A stretch of DNA of 64,000 bases from ZC4RG20 sp963702105. Lineage in GTDB: Bacteria; Pseudomonadota; Gammaproteobacteria; Steroidobacterales; Rariloculaceae. Each line of letters opens with the position of its first letter. Within the stretch, counting starts at the first letter, position 1. Position numbers and translations under genes: made by a program. The stretch spans positions 2,046,001 through 2,110,000 of the forward strand of contig OY969712.1 in the NCBI GenBank assembly GCA_963702105.1, given 5' to 3'. This document shows, piece by piece, positions 18,175 to 26,884 of the stretch. The notes under the pieces are model-generated. The model did no database searches. It was given only the letters and a program-made list of their open reading frames with translations, and was not told the origin of the DNA.

Positions 18175-18257
18175 CAGAACTTCTCGGGCCGCAGGATCGC
18201 GACGAGCAGATATGCGAACAGCGCGGCGGCGACGACTCCGACGACGACCAGGCCCAT
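18174..18257 (-). CDS. kdpF: KdpF, small stabilising subunit of the Kdp ATPase
   Basis: 27 residues from ATG 18257, ending FAYLLVAILRPEKF. One hydrophobic helix plus a C-terminal RPEKF/RPE-type tail is the usual KdpF signature. The stop codon overlaps the kdpB start. It is the first gene of the operon, so the promoter should lie in the 18258-18463 gap shared with the divergent TonB receptor. Confidence 0.85.
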   Translation of the reverse strand: MGLVVVGVVAAALFAYLLVAILRPEKF

Positions 18258-18463
18258 GACTTCGATCTCCGCAGTGCCGCGAGGCGCCGACCGAGCGGCG
18301 TAGCGAGCACGCTAAGACCGCGCCGCGTAGCGGGGCAATATGCAATTCCCCGCGGCGAGTAAGGAACCCGTAAGGACCGCGGTCCGTTCGGGCGGCCCGG
18401 ACGCGTTTACGGGCTCGCGCCGAGCCCGTATCCTGCGAATCGAAAGGAGGCACGCGACCCGCT

Positions 18464-20875
18464 GTGGAAGGCATGAAACGCATGGGACTCTCGTGCCTCG
18501 CGGCCGCCGCGCTCGGTGTGCCCGCGGCGGCCCAAGCCGCCACGGCCGCCACGGCGGCCCCAGCGGCCCCAGCGGCCCCAGCGGCCCCAGCGGCCGCCGC
18601 TGCCGACGCGCGGAACATGGACGAAATCATCGTGACCCCGCTCGAAAGCGGCGCGGGGATCGCGCGCGAAAAAATCCCCTACAACGTGCAGACGGCGACG
18701 GCCGAGGACATCGCCGCGAGTCAGAGCTTCGGCGTCGCGGACTTCATGAACCGCAGTCTCGCGAGCGTGACGCTCAACGAGTCCCAGGAAAATCCGCTGC
18801 AGCCGGATATTCTCTATCGCGGCTACACGGCGTCGCCGCTGCTCGGCCTCCCCCAGGGCATGGCGGTCTACCAGAACGGCGTGCGCATCAACGAGGTGCT
18901 CGGGGACACCGTCAACTGGGACCTGATCCCGGAATCCTCGATCGCGCGCATGAGCCTCGTCGGCGGCACGAACCCGTTGTACGGGCTCAACACGCTCGGC
19001 GGCGCCCTGACGGTCACGACGAAGACGGGCTTCAGTCACGAGAGCAGCGGCTATGCCGTCTCGGGCGGGAGCTTCGGCCGCAAGACGGCCGAGATCGAGA
19101 GCGGCGCCAACGACGGACGTTTCGGCTACTTCGTCACCGCGGACGGTTTCGACGAGCGCGGTTGGCGCGACGCCTCGACCTCGAGCGCCCAGCGGCTCTT
19201 CAGCGCGCTGAGCTATCGCTCGCCGGCCGGCACGAGCCTGGATCTCGACCTGAACTTCGCCCACACCGATCTGACGGGCAACGGCCCCATTCCCGCCCCG
19301 CTGCTGGCTCGCGACCGCGCGGCGGTCTTCACGTACCCGGACAACACGAAGAACTCGCTGAAGTTCGTCGAGCTCCAGGGCGAACGTCGCCTCGGCGCGG
19401 GCGTAGACCTCTCGGGCAACGTCTTTTATCGCGACAGCGACTCGGATTATTTCAACGGTAACGATTCGAACTTCGAGGACTGCGGGGACGCGGGCGGCCC
19501 GCAGGGCCTCTTGTGCGAGGAAGGCAGCGCGACGCCCGCGACGGACCAGCTCGGCGCGCCGATCGCGGCGGTGGGTCCGGACGACGCCCCGCGCGACGCG
19601 GTCAACAATATCGACAAGCGCAAGCAGCTCGGCGCGGGCGCGAACGTTCAGGCGAGCCTGAGTCAGCCCGGATTCGCGGGCGGCAACCGGCTCATCGTCG
19701 GCGCCGCGGTCAGCCGCGGGACGGCCTCGTACTCCTCGCGTCTCGAGATCGGCCGCCTCAACGCCGACCGCAGTACGTCCGGCAGCGGCATCTACGTGCC
19801 GGCCGGCGGCACACAGGTCCATACGCGCACGCGCACCTGGTCCTTGATCCTCACGGATACGCTCTCGGTGACGCAGCGGCTCGCGCTGACGGCCTCCGCC
19901 CGCTACAACGACACGAAGGTCGCGCTGCACGATCTCGGGGGCACGACACCGTACTCGATTCCTCAGCCGAAGCTGGAGGGCCGCCACGCTTATGCGCGTC
20001 TGAACCCGGCCTTGGGCGTCACCTACGCCGTTGTGCCCGCCCTCGCCTTCTACGCGAGCTACAGCGAGTCCTCTCGCGCGCCGACGCCGATCGAGCTCGC
20101 CTGCGCCGACGCGACGGCGCCGTGCACGCTGCCGAACGCTTTTCTGGCCGATCCGCCGTTGCGGCAGGTCGTGACGAACAGCGTCGAGCTCGGCGCCCGG
20201 GGCGGCTCGCGCGGTGTGGAATATCACTTGAGCGTCTACCGCTCCGACAATGCCGACGATATCGTGTTCAACAGCACGGGCGGCGCGACCGCGACACAAG
20301 GCTTCTTCAGCAACGTGGGCACGACCTTGCGCCAGGGCCTCGAGCTCGGCCTCGCCGGCTCCTGGGGGCATCTCGACTGGTTCGCGAACCTCGGCGCGCT
20401 CGACGCGGAATACCGGACTGCGTTCACGGCACCGAGCCCCAATCACCCGCTGGCCGATACCGAGGGTAACATCGAGGTCCGGCGCGGCGACCGTATCCCG
20501 GGCGTTCCGGCACGCACGCTCAAGCTCGGCGGCAACTACCGCTTCGGCGAGCGCTTCACCGTGGGAGGCTCGGCGCTCTACGACTCCGGCGTCTACCTGC
20601 GCGGCGACGAAGCGAATCTGCTCGGCGAGCTCGACGGCTATACGGTCGTCGGCGTGCACGCGACGTATCGGCTCGGGGACCGGCTCGAGCTGTTCGGCCG
20701 CCTGGACAACGTGCTCGATTCGCGCTACGAGACCTTCGGCCTGCTCGGCGACAGCTCCGGCGTCGCATTCGACCCGCCGCTCGGCAGCGATCCGCGCTTC
20801 CTCTCGCCGGGCGCGCCGCGCGCCGTCTTCCTAGGGGTTCGGGGCGCGCTCGGCGCCGGCCCAACGCGGCGCTGA
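18464..20875 (+). CDS. TonB-dependent outer membrane receptor
   Basis: About 803 residues. The GTG at 18464 lies 13 bases after a strong AAAGGAGG; ATG 18473 and 18482 are alternative starts. A signal peptide is followed by an Ala/Pro linker built from four 9-bp repeats, then the plug domain (DEIIVTPLE as a TonB-box-like start, FMNRSLASVTLNESQENPLQPD, GVRINEVLGDTVNWDLIP, GGTNPLYGLNTLGGALTVTTK) and a beta-barrel. The last strand is imperfect, ending in VFLGVRGALGAGPTRR. It probably imports a metal chelate, cofactor or oligomer; no neighbour gives the substrate. It is divergent from the kdp operon and shares the upstream region with it. Confidence 0.92.
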   Translation: MEGMKRMGLSCLAAAALGVPAAAQAATAATAAPAAPAAPAAPAAAAADARNMDEIIVTPLESGAGIAREKIPYNVQTATAEDIAASQSFGVADFMNRSLASVTLNESQENPLQPDILYRGYTASPLLGLPQGMAVYQNGVRINEVLGDTVNWDLIPESSIARMSLVGGTNPLYGLNTLGGALTVTTKTGFSHESSGYAVSGGSFGRKTAEIESGANDGRFGYFVTADGFDERGWRDASTSSAQRLFSALSYRSPAGTSLDLDLNFAHTDLTGNGPIPAPLLARDRAAVFTYPDNTKNSLKFVELQGERRLGAGVDLSGNVFYRDSDSDYFNGNDSNFEDCGDAGGPQGLLCEEGSATPATDQLGAPIAAVGPDDAPRDAVNNIDKRKQLGAGANVQASLSQPGFAGGNRLIVGAAVSRGTASYSSRLEIGRLNADRSTSGSGIYVPAGGTQVHTRTRTWSLILTDTLSVTQRLALTASARYNDTKVALHDLGGTTPYSIPQPKLEGRHAYARLNPALGVTYAVVPALAFYASYSESSRAPTPIELACADATAPCTLPNAFLADPPLRQVVTNSVELGARGGSRGVEYHLSVYRSDNADDIVFNSTGGATATQGFFSNVGTTLRQGLELGLAGSWGHLDWFANLGALDAEYRTAFTAPSPNHPLADTEGNIEVRRGDRIPGVPARTLKLGGNYRFGERFTVGGSALYDSGVYLRGDEANLLGELDGYTVVGVHATYRLGDRLELFGRLDNVLDSRYETFGLLGDSSGVAFDPPLGSDPRFLSPGAPRAVFLGVRGALGAGPTRR
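18556..18591 (+). repeat. Four perfect 9-bp repeats encoding an Ala-Pro linker
   Basis: GGCCCCAGC occurs four times in tandem directly after the signal peptide region of the TonB receptor. The unit is a multiple of three, so copy changes only lengthen or shorten an APA linker without breaking the frame. Confidence 0.9.
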
Positions 20876-20932
20876 GCGGCGCCGGCCGCGCCCGCTCGGG
20901 CCCGCCGGCGTCGCCCCGAATCTGTGGCCCGT

Positions 20933-21478
20933 CTACTGCGGAGGCGGAACCGGCGCAGGCGAGGATGGGTTGGCGGCCGCCGCGGCGCCCGGTGCGCCTT
21001 CCGTATTGTCGAAGTCGCGCGCGACCTTCCAGGTGCCGTCGCTCTGCTTGTGCAGGATGACGAGATAACGCCCGCGCGTATCCAGCGCGTCCCCGCCGGC
21101 TTTGGGAGTGGCCATCATGTGATAGCTCCCGCGATCGAATGCCCAATCGCCCATGAGCGTCGTCTCCTCCGGAACGAGCTCGAGTTTCCCCGGCGCGAAC
21201 TGCGTAAAGAAACCTTCGTTGGACTTGAGGATTGCGTCCCTGCCCGAGGCCGTCGGCTGGTTGCCGGGAAAGGTCATGGCATCGTCGGCATAGAGGTTTG
21301 CGACGGCGCCCGCGTCCCCGGCGGTCCAGGCCGCCGCATAAGCCGAACGCAGCTTGTCGATGGCCGGCTTGTCGTTGGCGGAATTCGAGCTCGCAACGCC
21401 GTCGTCCGCAACGCGCGAGCAGCCGACGATCGTCACAGCCATGAGAATGGTCGCCAGGAAGGATGAGCAGCGATTCAT
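20933..21478 (-). CDS. SnoaL/DUF4440-like lipoprotein
   Basis: 181 residues. The N-terminus has a lipoprotein signal ending MAVTIVGC, so the protein is likely membrane-anchored in the periplasm. The body has the cone fold pattern of the NTF2/SnoaL family: an N-terminal helix (LRSAYAAAWTAGDAGAVANLYADDAMTF), a middle strand block (GDWAFDRGSYHMM) and a closing LVILHKQSDGTWKVARD strand. Catalytic function cannot be inferred; many such proteins are ligand-binding only. The C-terminus is a Pro/Ala-rich tail. It converges on the TonB receptor. Confidence 0.8.
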   Translation of the reverse strand: MNRCSSFLATILMAVTIVGCSRVADDGVASSNSANDKPAIDKLRSAYAAAWTAGDAGAVANLYADDAMTFPGNQPTASGRDAILKSNEGFFTQFAPGKLELVPEETTLMGDWAFDRGSYHMMATPKAGGDALDTRGRYLVILHKQSDGTWKVARDFDNTEGAPGAAAAANPSSPAPVPPPQ

Positions 21479-21671
21479 TGTTTTCGTCCCCTAATCTGAG
21501 ATGGTCCCGTAGGTGCGCCTGCGAGCATACGCGCCTTCCGCCTTCCTTGGCCACTGGCCATTCGGAAGCCGATTGCATTTCTGGAGCCGCGCACCCGCCT
21601 CTTGCGGCTGGCACGGTGCTTGCAAAACGTCGGACGAAGACCGTGCAGTTAAGGTAAGGAGTGGCCGCAGG

Positions 21672-22376
21672 ATGCGGGCTGATAGCGGGGCGCACGAAGC
21701 GCCGAGGGGCATCAACGGACGAAATCCCGCGAGGGGTCCCGCTTCTGCGCCCGCCGCGCCCGCAAAGGTCGTACGCGTCTTCGCGCTCGGCTGCCTCATC
21801 GGCATCGGCGGCTCCGTGATCGGCAATCTCGTCGCGACACTCATCGTCGCGGGGTACGACCCGATCAGCGAGACGATCAGCCGGCTCGCGGCGGGCAGCG
21901 ACGGCTGGATCCAGGACATTGCGTTCGTCTCGTTCGCGATCGGCGTCCTGTCCTGCGGAGTCGCCGTCGCGACGGCGCGCCGAGCCTATTGGAAGTGTGC
22001 GTTCGGCGCGTTCCTGTTGATGCTGATCTCGGTGGACATCGGCGTCATCATCATCTACCCATACGACACGCCCGGTTCGCGAAGCTCGACGATCCACCTC
22101 GAGGCCGTCTGGGTACTGGGCGCCCTCGTCTCGGGCGCGACGTGGGCGTTGTCGCATGCGCTTCACGGCGTGAGCTCGCGATGGCGCCCCGGCAGCCTGA
22201 CCGTCTGCCTCTCCTGGATCGTCCTCGCACCTTTGTTCACGTTCGTCCCGCGGGCCTGGGACGGCGCCTACGAGCGCGCGCTGGCCTTGATCTTTCTGGG
22301 CTGGATCTCGGTGCTGTCCTGGCTGCTGTTGAACCGGGCGGAACAGCTCATCTCGAAGCAGTTTCGACGCCGTTGA
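21672..22376 (+). CDS. DUF998 family membrane protein
   Basis: 234 residues from ATG 21672, with AAGGAG ten bases upstream. Six hydrophobic helices. The pattern IGGSVIGNLVATLIVAGYDPISETISRLAAGSDGWIQDIAF near the N-terminus (first external loop with Tyr-Asp and Ser-x-Leu) is the DUF998 signature. Function is unknown; DUF998 proteins are distantly related to rhomboid-like or sensor-associated membrane proteins in some reports, which I cannot confirm here. The last codons and stop form the first copy of a 26-bp tandem repeat. Confidence 0.75.
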   Translation: MRADSGAHEAPRGINGRNPARGPASAPAAPAKVVRVFALGCLIGIGGSVIGNLVATLIVAGYDPISETISRLAAGSDGWIQDIAFVSFAIGVLSCGVAVATARRAYWKCAFGAFLLMLISVDIGVIIIYPYDTPGSRSSTIHLEAVWVLGALVSGATWALSHALHGVSSRWRPGSLTVCLSWIVLAPLFTFVPRAWDGAYERALALIFLGWISVLSWLLLNRAEQLISKQFRRR

Positions 22377-22445
22377 CGGACGCCGCCCTCAGCCGCCGTT
22401 GACGGACGCCACGCTCAGCCGGCGCTGACGGACACCGCCGACGCG
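22369..22445 (+). repeat. 26-bp tandem repeat, nearly three copies
   Basis: Copies start at 22369, 22395 and 22421, each with the core GCCGTTGACGGACGCC (third copy GCGCTGACGGACACC). The first copy includes the stop codon of the DUF998 gene. Each copy contains a TTGACG or CTGACG that resembles a -35 box, and a TATAAT follows the last copy. Confidence 0.8.
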
Positions 22446-22451
22446 TATAAT
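22425..22451 (+). promoter_or_regulatory. Candidate promoter for the pirin gene
   Basis: A perfect TATAAT at 22446-22451 lies 15 bases after CTGACG (22425-22430), which belongs to the third copy of the 26-bp repeat. Spacing is short of the optimal 17. The pirin start is 118 bases downstream. Confidence 0.4.
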
Positions 22452-22568
22452 CCCAGCGCGCGTCATGCCGCGATTTGTGTCGATGCCATATCGATCGCGA
22501 ATCGAAGCCGGCCCGCTGCCGACACGGTCCATTCGATCGGTCGGAAGATCTCAGGTCAGGAGACCCCT

Positions 22569-23588
22569 ATGAGCCCGGAACCCGTCCTCGCCGCCAAGCC
22601 CCTCGGATTTCCGTGGGAGGGCATCGATCCCTTTCTGTTCTGCACGTATCACAACGATACCTACCCGGCCGGCAACGATCGCCTCGGCCCCGCCGCCTCG
22701 CTCGCCGGCCGCAATATAGGGCAGGACTTCGAGGGCAAGGACGGCTGGCGCATGTATCACGGGCAGGTCGTCCCGGGCTTCCCGCGCCATCCGCACCGGG
22801 GTTTCGAAACCGTCACGATCATGCGCCGCGGCTATGTGGATCATTCCGACTCGCTGGGCGCAACGGCCCGGTTCGGCCCGGGCGACGTGCAATGGCTCAC
22901 GGCGGGCCGGGGAATCGTTCACTCGGAGATGTTCCCGCTGCTCGACCGCGGGGCCGATAACCCGCTCGAATTGTTCCAGATCTGGCTGAACCTGCCGAGC
23001 AAGGACAAGATGGCCGATCCGTACTTTGCGATGCTCTGGAACGAAAGCGTACCGCGCCATCTCGAGAAGGACGAGCAGGGTCGAGCGACAGAAGTGACGG
23101 TCGTGGCGGGTCCGATCGGCGACGCGCGGCCGCCGGCGCCCCCGCCGCACTCCTGGGCGGCGGATCCGCGCAACGCCGTGGCCATCTGGAGCCTCGGCAT
23201 GCAGCCCGGTGCGCGTTTTACGCTGCCGGCCGCGCCGCCGGGCACGAACCGTATGCTGTACTTCTTCGCCGGGAGCTCTGCGACGATCGGCGGCCGAAAC
23301 TTTCCGGCGCGCACGGCGGTGCAGCTTCGCGCGGATGCGGCGGCAGCCGTGGAGAACGGCTCGGCGCCGGCCGAGATGCTGATGCTGCAGGGACGGCCGA
23401 TCGGCGAGCCGATCGTTCAATACGGACCGTTCGTAATGAATTCCCGCACCGAGATCCAGCAGGCCATCCACGACTACCAGCGCACCGAGTACGGCGGTTG
23501 GCCGTGGCCGAGCGACGACCACGTGCACGCCCGGGAGGCCGGGCGGCACGCGCGCCACTTGGACGGCAGATTCGAACGGGCCGGCTGA
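22569..23588 (+). CDS. Pirin family protein
   Basis: 339 residues, AGGAGA six bases before the ATG. The N-terminal cupin carries the pirin metal site: HPHRGFETVT, a later His in RGYVDHSDS, and GIVHSE. The second cupin is degenerate. Pirins are cytoplasmic iron-binding proteins; some have quercetinase activity and others act as redox-responsive regulators. A YHNDTYPAGN stretch near the N-terminus is typical of the longer bacterial pirins. It converges with the downstream glutathione transferase gene (12-base gap). Confidence 0.9.
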   Translation: MSPEPVLAAKPLGFPWEGIDPFLFCTYHNDTYPAGNDRLGPAASLAGRNIGQDFEGKDGWRMYHGQVVPGFPRHPHRGFETVTIMRRGYVDHSDSLGATARFGPGDVQWLTAGRGIVHSEMFPLLDRGADNPLELFQIWLNLPSKDKMADPYFAMLWNESVPRHLEKDEQGRATEVTVVAGPIGDARPPAPPPHSWAADPRNAVAIWSLGMQPGARFTLPAAPPGTNRMLYFFAGSSATIGGRNFPARTAVQLRADAAAAVENGSAPAEMLMLQGRPIGEPIVQYGPFVMNSRTEIQQAIHDYQRTEYGGWPWPSDDHVHAREAGRHARHLDGRFERAG

Positions 23589-23600
23589 GCCGCCCGTGCG

Positions 23601-24215
23601 TCAGCGCTTGGGCATGGTCTCTCGCCAGCCGTCGAGCTCCGCGAGACGCGAGTTCCACTGCGCGACGTTGGGAAACTCTTCCAGGGGTAGGCGAATGGGC
23701 TCGGCGTAGGTGAGCCCCGCGCCGACGCTGAAGTCCGCGAGCGTCGGTTCGTCCCCGGCCAGCCAGTCGCTTTGCGACAGCGCGCTTTCGAGCAGCGCCG
23801 CTTCACGCCGAAATGCGACGAGCGCCTTCTCCACGACGGCCTCGTCCGTGGGCCCCAGGTTCAACGCCTGCTTGACCAGGCGCTCGAACTGAATCGGCTG
23901 ATACGCCGGCGTCCAGTGCGCCGCGTCCCAGAACATCCACTGATGCACCTTCGCACGGGCGCCCGCGTCTTCGGGATACAGCGTGGAAGGCCTTTTGCCC
24001 GCGAGGTAGATCATGATCGCGTTGGATTCGCCGAGCTTGACGCCGTTGTCGTCCATCGCGGGAATCCTCCCGGAGGGATTGGCCGCGGTCACGGCGGCCT
24101 CGTGCGGCCGCGACGGTACGAGCTCGACGGATATCCGGAGGTGGTAAGCGACCGCAAGCGGTTTACGCACGTTCTGCGACATCGGAGCGCCGAAGATCTT
24201 CACTGGAGATGCCAT
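23601..24215 (-). CDS. Glutathione S-transferase family protein
   Basis: 204 residues with both GST domains. The N-terminal thioredoxin-like domain has KIFGAPMSQNVRKPLAVA, where Ser is the likely active residue, the cis-Pro region GRIPAMDDNG and the glutathione-binding ESNAIMIYLA. The C-terminal helical domain contains the N-capping LADFSVGAGLTY. Cytoplasmic detoxification or a disulfide-related role; the substrate is not evident. Confidence 0.9.
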   Translation of the reverse strand: MASPVKIFGAPMSQNVRKPLAVAYHLRISVELVPSRPHEAAVTAANPSGRIPAMDDNGVKLGESNAIMIYLAGKRPSTLYPEDAGARAKVHQWMFWDAAHWTPAYQPIQFERLVKQALNLGPTDEAVVEKALVAFRREAALLESALSQSDWLAGDEPTLADFSVGAGLTYAEPIRLPLEEFPNVAQWNSRLAELDGWRETMPKR

Positions 24216-24516
24216 GCCTTCCCCCGAGCAAGAAAATTAATGGTGGCGGATCGTTCGAGCCTGCGTGCCCCGCGGCAAGATCGACGAGGCCGCCGAGGCG
24301 GCCTCCGTATGCAGGCGAGGAGACTATACCTTCGCTCGACGCCGGCATCCATATTCGCCTGATCATGCGCCGTGCCGATCGCGCGAGCGGGCAACGGCCG
24401 GCGCGCCGCTCGGCCGTGCCGGGCACAGGCATCCATTCGCGTGCCGTAGGGCAATTGTCAAGTCTGGCGGCGCTGGTATCCGCGTGCTATCAGGGGCGCG
24501 CATACTCAGGGATACG
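24216..24516. other. Intergenic stretch between divergent GST and SLC13 genes
   Basis: About 300 bases without a convincing gene. It must hold the promoters of both divergent genes. A short A/T-rich patch (GAAAATTAAT) lies next to the GST start and a CATACT (-10-like) lies shortly before the SLC13 start. No clear palindrome was found. Confidence 0.4.
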
Positions 24517-26334
24517 GTGGCCACGGTGCCGAACCCGCACGCCGTCTTCACGGGGCTTCTGACGATATTCGCGCTTTACCTGTTCACGCGCGAGCGCCTT
24601 CCACTCGAGGCCTCGGCCCTCACGGTTCTGTTGACCCTGTTGGTCGTGTTCCAGATTTTTCCCTACGCGCACGGCGGGGAGCGGCTCGCGCCGACGGCGT
24701 TTCTTTCGGCATTCGGAAACGAGGCCCTGCTGACCATCGCGGCCCTGCTGGTCATGAGCAAGGGACTCGAGACGACGGGTGCGCTGCAGCCGCTCGCCGC
24801 CACCCTCGCCCGCGCCTGGGCCGCCGCGCCGCGAGCGGCCTCCCTGCTTACGCTCGGTATTTGCGCGGCGCTCAGCATGTTCGTGAACGACACCCCGCTC
24901 GTGGTCATCCTGCTGCCGATGCTCGTCGCCGTAGCGGCGCGAACGCGGTTTCCGGCCTCGGCGATTCTCATGCCGGTCGGCTTTTCGATCCTCATCGGCG
25001 GCACGGCGACGACCATCGGCACGTCTACGAATCTGCTCATCGTCTCCATCGCGCACGATCTCGGCCTCCCGCGTATAGGCATGTTCGACTTCACGTTGAT
25101 CGTCGTCGCGGTCGCGAGCCTCGGCCTGCTCTACCTGTGGCTCATCGCGCCGCACTTGCTGCCCGCGCGCAAGCCGCCGCTTCTGGAAACCTCGCCTCGC
25201 GTCTTCAACGCGTCGCTTCACGTCCTGGCGACGAGCCCGTGTTGCGAGCGGACGTTCGCAGACTGCCTGGCCATGACCAACAACGAAATGCGGGTCGTGC
25301 GCATCGAGCGCGGCGACGCCCTCGTCGTCACGAAACTACCGCTCGTGCGTCTTCTTCCGGGCGATCGTCTCGTGGTCCGCGATACGGCCGAGCGTCTCAA
25401 GGAGTTCGAGAAGCAGCTCGGCGCGACCCTGCACGACCTCGTGCTCGAGCCCGGGACAAAGGTCGTCGAACAGGAACAATTGGCGGAGATCGTCGTGACG
25501 CGCGGCTCGATACTGCACGATGCGACCCTTGTCGGCACGCGTTTCGCCCAGCGCACGGGGCTCTTTCCGCTCGCGCTCCATCGAGCCCATGGCCTCGATC
25601 AGGAGGCCGCCGCAAGCCACATCGGCCTCGTACCGCTTCAGGCCGGCAACGTCCTGCTCGTGCAGGGAACGCAGCGAGACGTCGAACAGCTCAAGCGCTC
25701 GGGGACGGCTCTCGTCCTCGACGGTACGATGAACCTGCCGCGTACGCAGCGTGCGAATATCGCGCTCACGATCATGATAGGCGTGGTCCTCGCCGCCGCG
25801 CTCGACATTCTGCCGATCTCCGTCGCCGCATTCGTCGGCGTCGGGCTCATGCTCATGACGCGCTGCCTCTTGTGGCGAGACATCGGCAAATCCGTGCCGA
25901 CCTCGATCGTCATGCTCATCGTCGCGAGCCTCGCGCTCGGCCAGGCTCTGACCGCTACGGGCGCGGCGTCCTACGTCGCCGAAGGGTTCGTCAGAGCCGC
26001 CGCCGCGCTGCCGCCGTCCGTGATTCTGAGCGCGCTCATGCTGATCCTCGCATTGCTCAACAACGTGGTGCACACGACGGCGGCAGGCGTAATCGGCACG
26101 CCGATCGCGGTTCAAGTCGCGCATCAGCTCGGCGTCTCTCCGGAGCCTTTCGTGCTCGCAGTCATCTTCGGAGCGAACATGAGCTTTGCGACGCCGTTCG
26201 GCCATCAGGCGAACCTGCTCGTATACACGGCCGGCGGCTACAAGTTCGGCGACTTCGTGCGCGTCGGTCTTCCGCTCACGCTGATCATGTGGCTCGGTTT
26301 CTCGATCCTGCTGCCGATCTTCTACGGCCTTTGA
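24517..26334 (+). CDS. SLC13-type anion transporter with TrkA-C domains
   Basis: 605 residues from GTG 24517 (CAGGGA just upstream). The N-terminal half has six or more helices with FVNDTPLVVILLPM and GGTATTIGTSTNLL, which match the divalent anion:sodium symporter (SLC13/CitT) fold. Two soluble RCK C-terminal (TrkA-C-like) domains follow (about 245-400, with LLPGDRLVVRDTAERL and LQAGNVLLVQGTQRD). The C-terminal half repeats the membrane fold (NNVVHTTAAGVIGTPIAV, GANMSFATPFGHQANLLVYTAGGYKFGDF). Likely sodium-dependent uptake of sulfate, phosphate or dicarboxylates. Confidence 0.9.
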   Translation: MATVPNPHAVFTGLLTIFALYLFTRERLPLEASALTVLLTLLVVFQIFPYAHGGERLAPTAFLSAFGNEALLTIAALLVMSKGLETTGALQPLAATLARAWAAAPRAASLLTLGICAALSMFVNDTPLVVILLPMLVAVAARTRFPASAILMPVGFSILIGGTATTIGTSTNLLIVSIAHDLGLPRIGMFDFTLIVVAVASLGLLYLWLIAPHLLPARKPPLLETSPRVFNASLHVLATSPCCERTFADCLAMTNNEMRVVRIERGDALVVTKLPLVRLLPGDRLVVRDTAERLKEFEKQLGATLHDLVLEPGTKVVEQEQLAEIVVTRGSILHDATLVGTRFAQRTGLFPLALHRAHGLDQEAAASHIGLVPLQAGNVLLVQGTQRDVEQLKRSGTALVLDGTMNLPRTQRANIALTIMIGVVLAAALDILPISVAAFVGVGLMLMTRCLLWRDIGKSVPTSIVMLIVASLALGQALTATGAASYVAEGFVRAAAALPPSVILSALMLILALLNNVVHTTAAGVIGTPIAVQVAHQLGVSPEPFVLAVIFGANMSFATPFGHQANLLVYTAGGYKFGDFVRVGLPLTLIMWLGFSILLPIFYGL

Positions 26335-26346
26335 GTCGCCGGCTCC

Positions 26347-26670
26347 CTATCTGAGCCGCGCCATGGCCAACGCGTCCACGAGCTCGCCGTTCCTGAACGC
26401 GTATCGCCGTTACCGCCCCTCGACTTCGAAGCCGACTCTTTCGTAAAGGCGGATCGCCGGCGCGTTGTCGGCGAATACGGTCAGCTCTAGCCGCGTCAGG
26501 CTCAGCCAGTTGTCGGCGAGATCGACTGCCGCCTCCATCAAGGCGCGACCGACACCCCGTCCCTGCCACTGGTCGTGCTCGTACATGCCGGCGCCGGCGA
26601 CGTGACGCCGACGCGTCCCGCGATATTCCGCGCGGCACCGAGACTTCGGCGCGAGCCGAAGGAACTGCCC
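26347..26670 (-). pseudogene. GNAT acetyltransferase relic with in-frame stop
   Basis: Reading the minus strand gives RRRHVAGAG, DQWQGRGVGRALMEAA (the acetyl-CoA-binding Q/RxxGxG motif), TRLELTVFADNAPAIRLY and GFEVEGR, then a TAA at 26410-26412, then RRYAFRNGELVDALAMARLR and TAG. The block after the stop is the normal family C-terminus, so the stop interrupts a once-complete gene. Upstream of about 26670 the frame is closed, and the N-terminal part of the domain is missing. Confidence 0.75.
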
Positions 26671-26691
26671 TTGGACTCGACGCCGTCAGCT

Positions 26692-26745
26692 TTATCTTTA
26701 TGCAGTATCGAGAAAACGTACATAATGGCATAGAAAATAAGATAA
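26692..26745 (+). repeat. A/T-rich island with imperfect inverted repeat
   Basis: A patch of about 70 bases that is far richer in A+T than its surroundings. TTATCTT-TATGC (26692-26703) is mirrored by GCATA (26728-26732) and AAGATAA (26739-26745). It lies between the GNAT relic and the HDOD gene and could be a promoter/operator region or a scar of inserted DNA. Confidence 0.4.
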
Positions 26746-26884
26746 CTTTGCTTGGACAGTGGTCGGCTGCGCCCGGCCGGTGCCGACCCTCCTCGCCCGC
26801 CCGAACCCGCCCGGGCTGCCGGGTTCGAGCGGCGCCCGCTCCGCGGTCGCTCAACTTCGGCCATCTCGGGCCGAAGAAAGCCTT

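Noticed and set aside
18330..18353. GCGGGG...CCCCGC palindrome in the kdp/TonB receptor promoter region
   Set aside because: Only six base pairs and not similar to KdpE sites, which are T-rich; could be chance.
20870..20910. Repeated GGCGCCGGCC strings after the TonB receptor
   Set aside because: Low-complexity GC-rich sequence; no stable symmetric stem ending in T.
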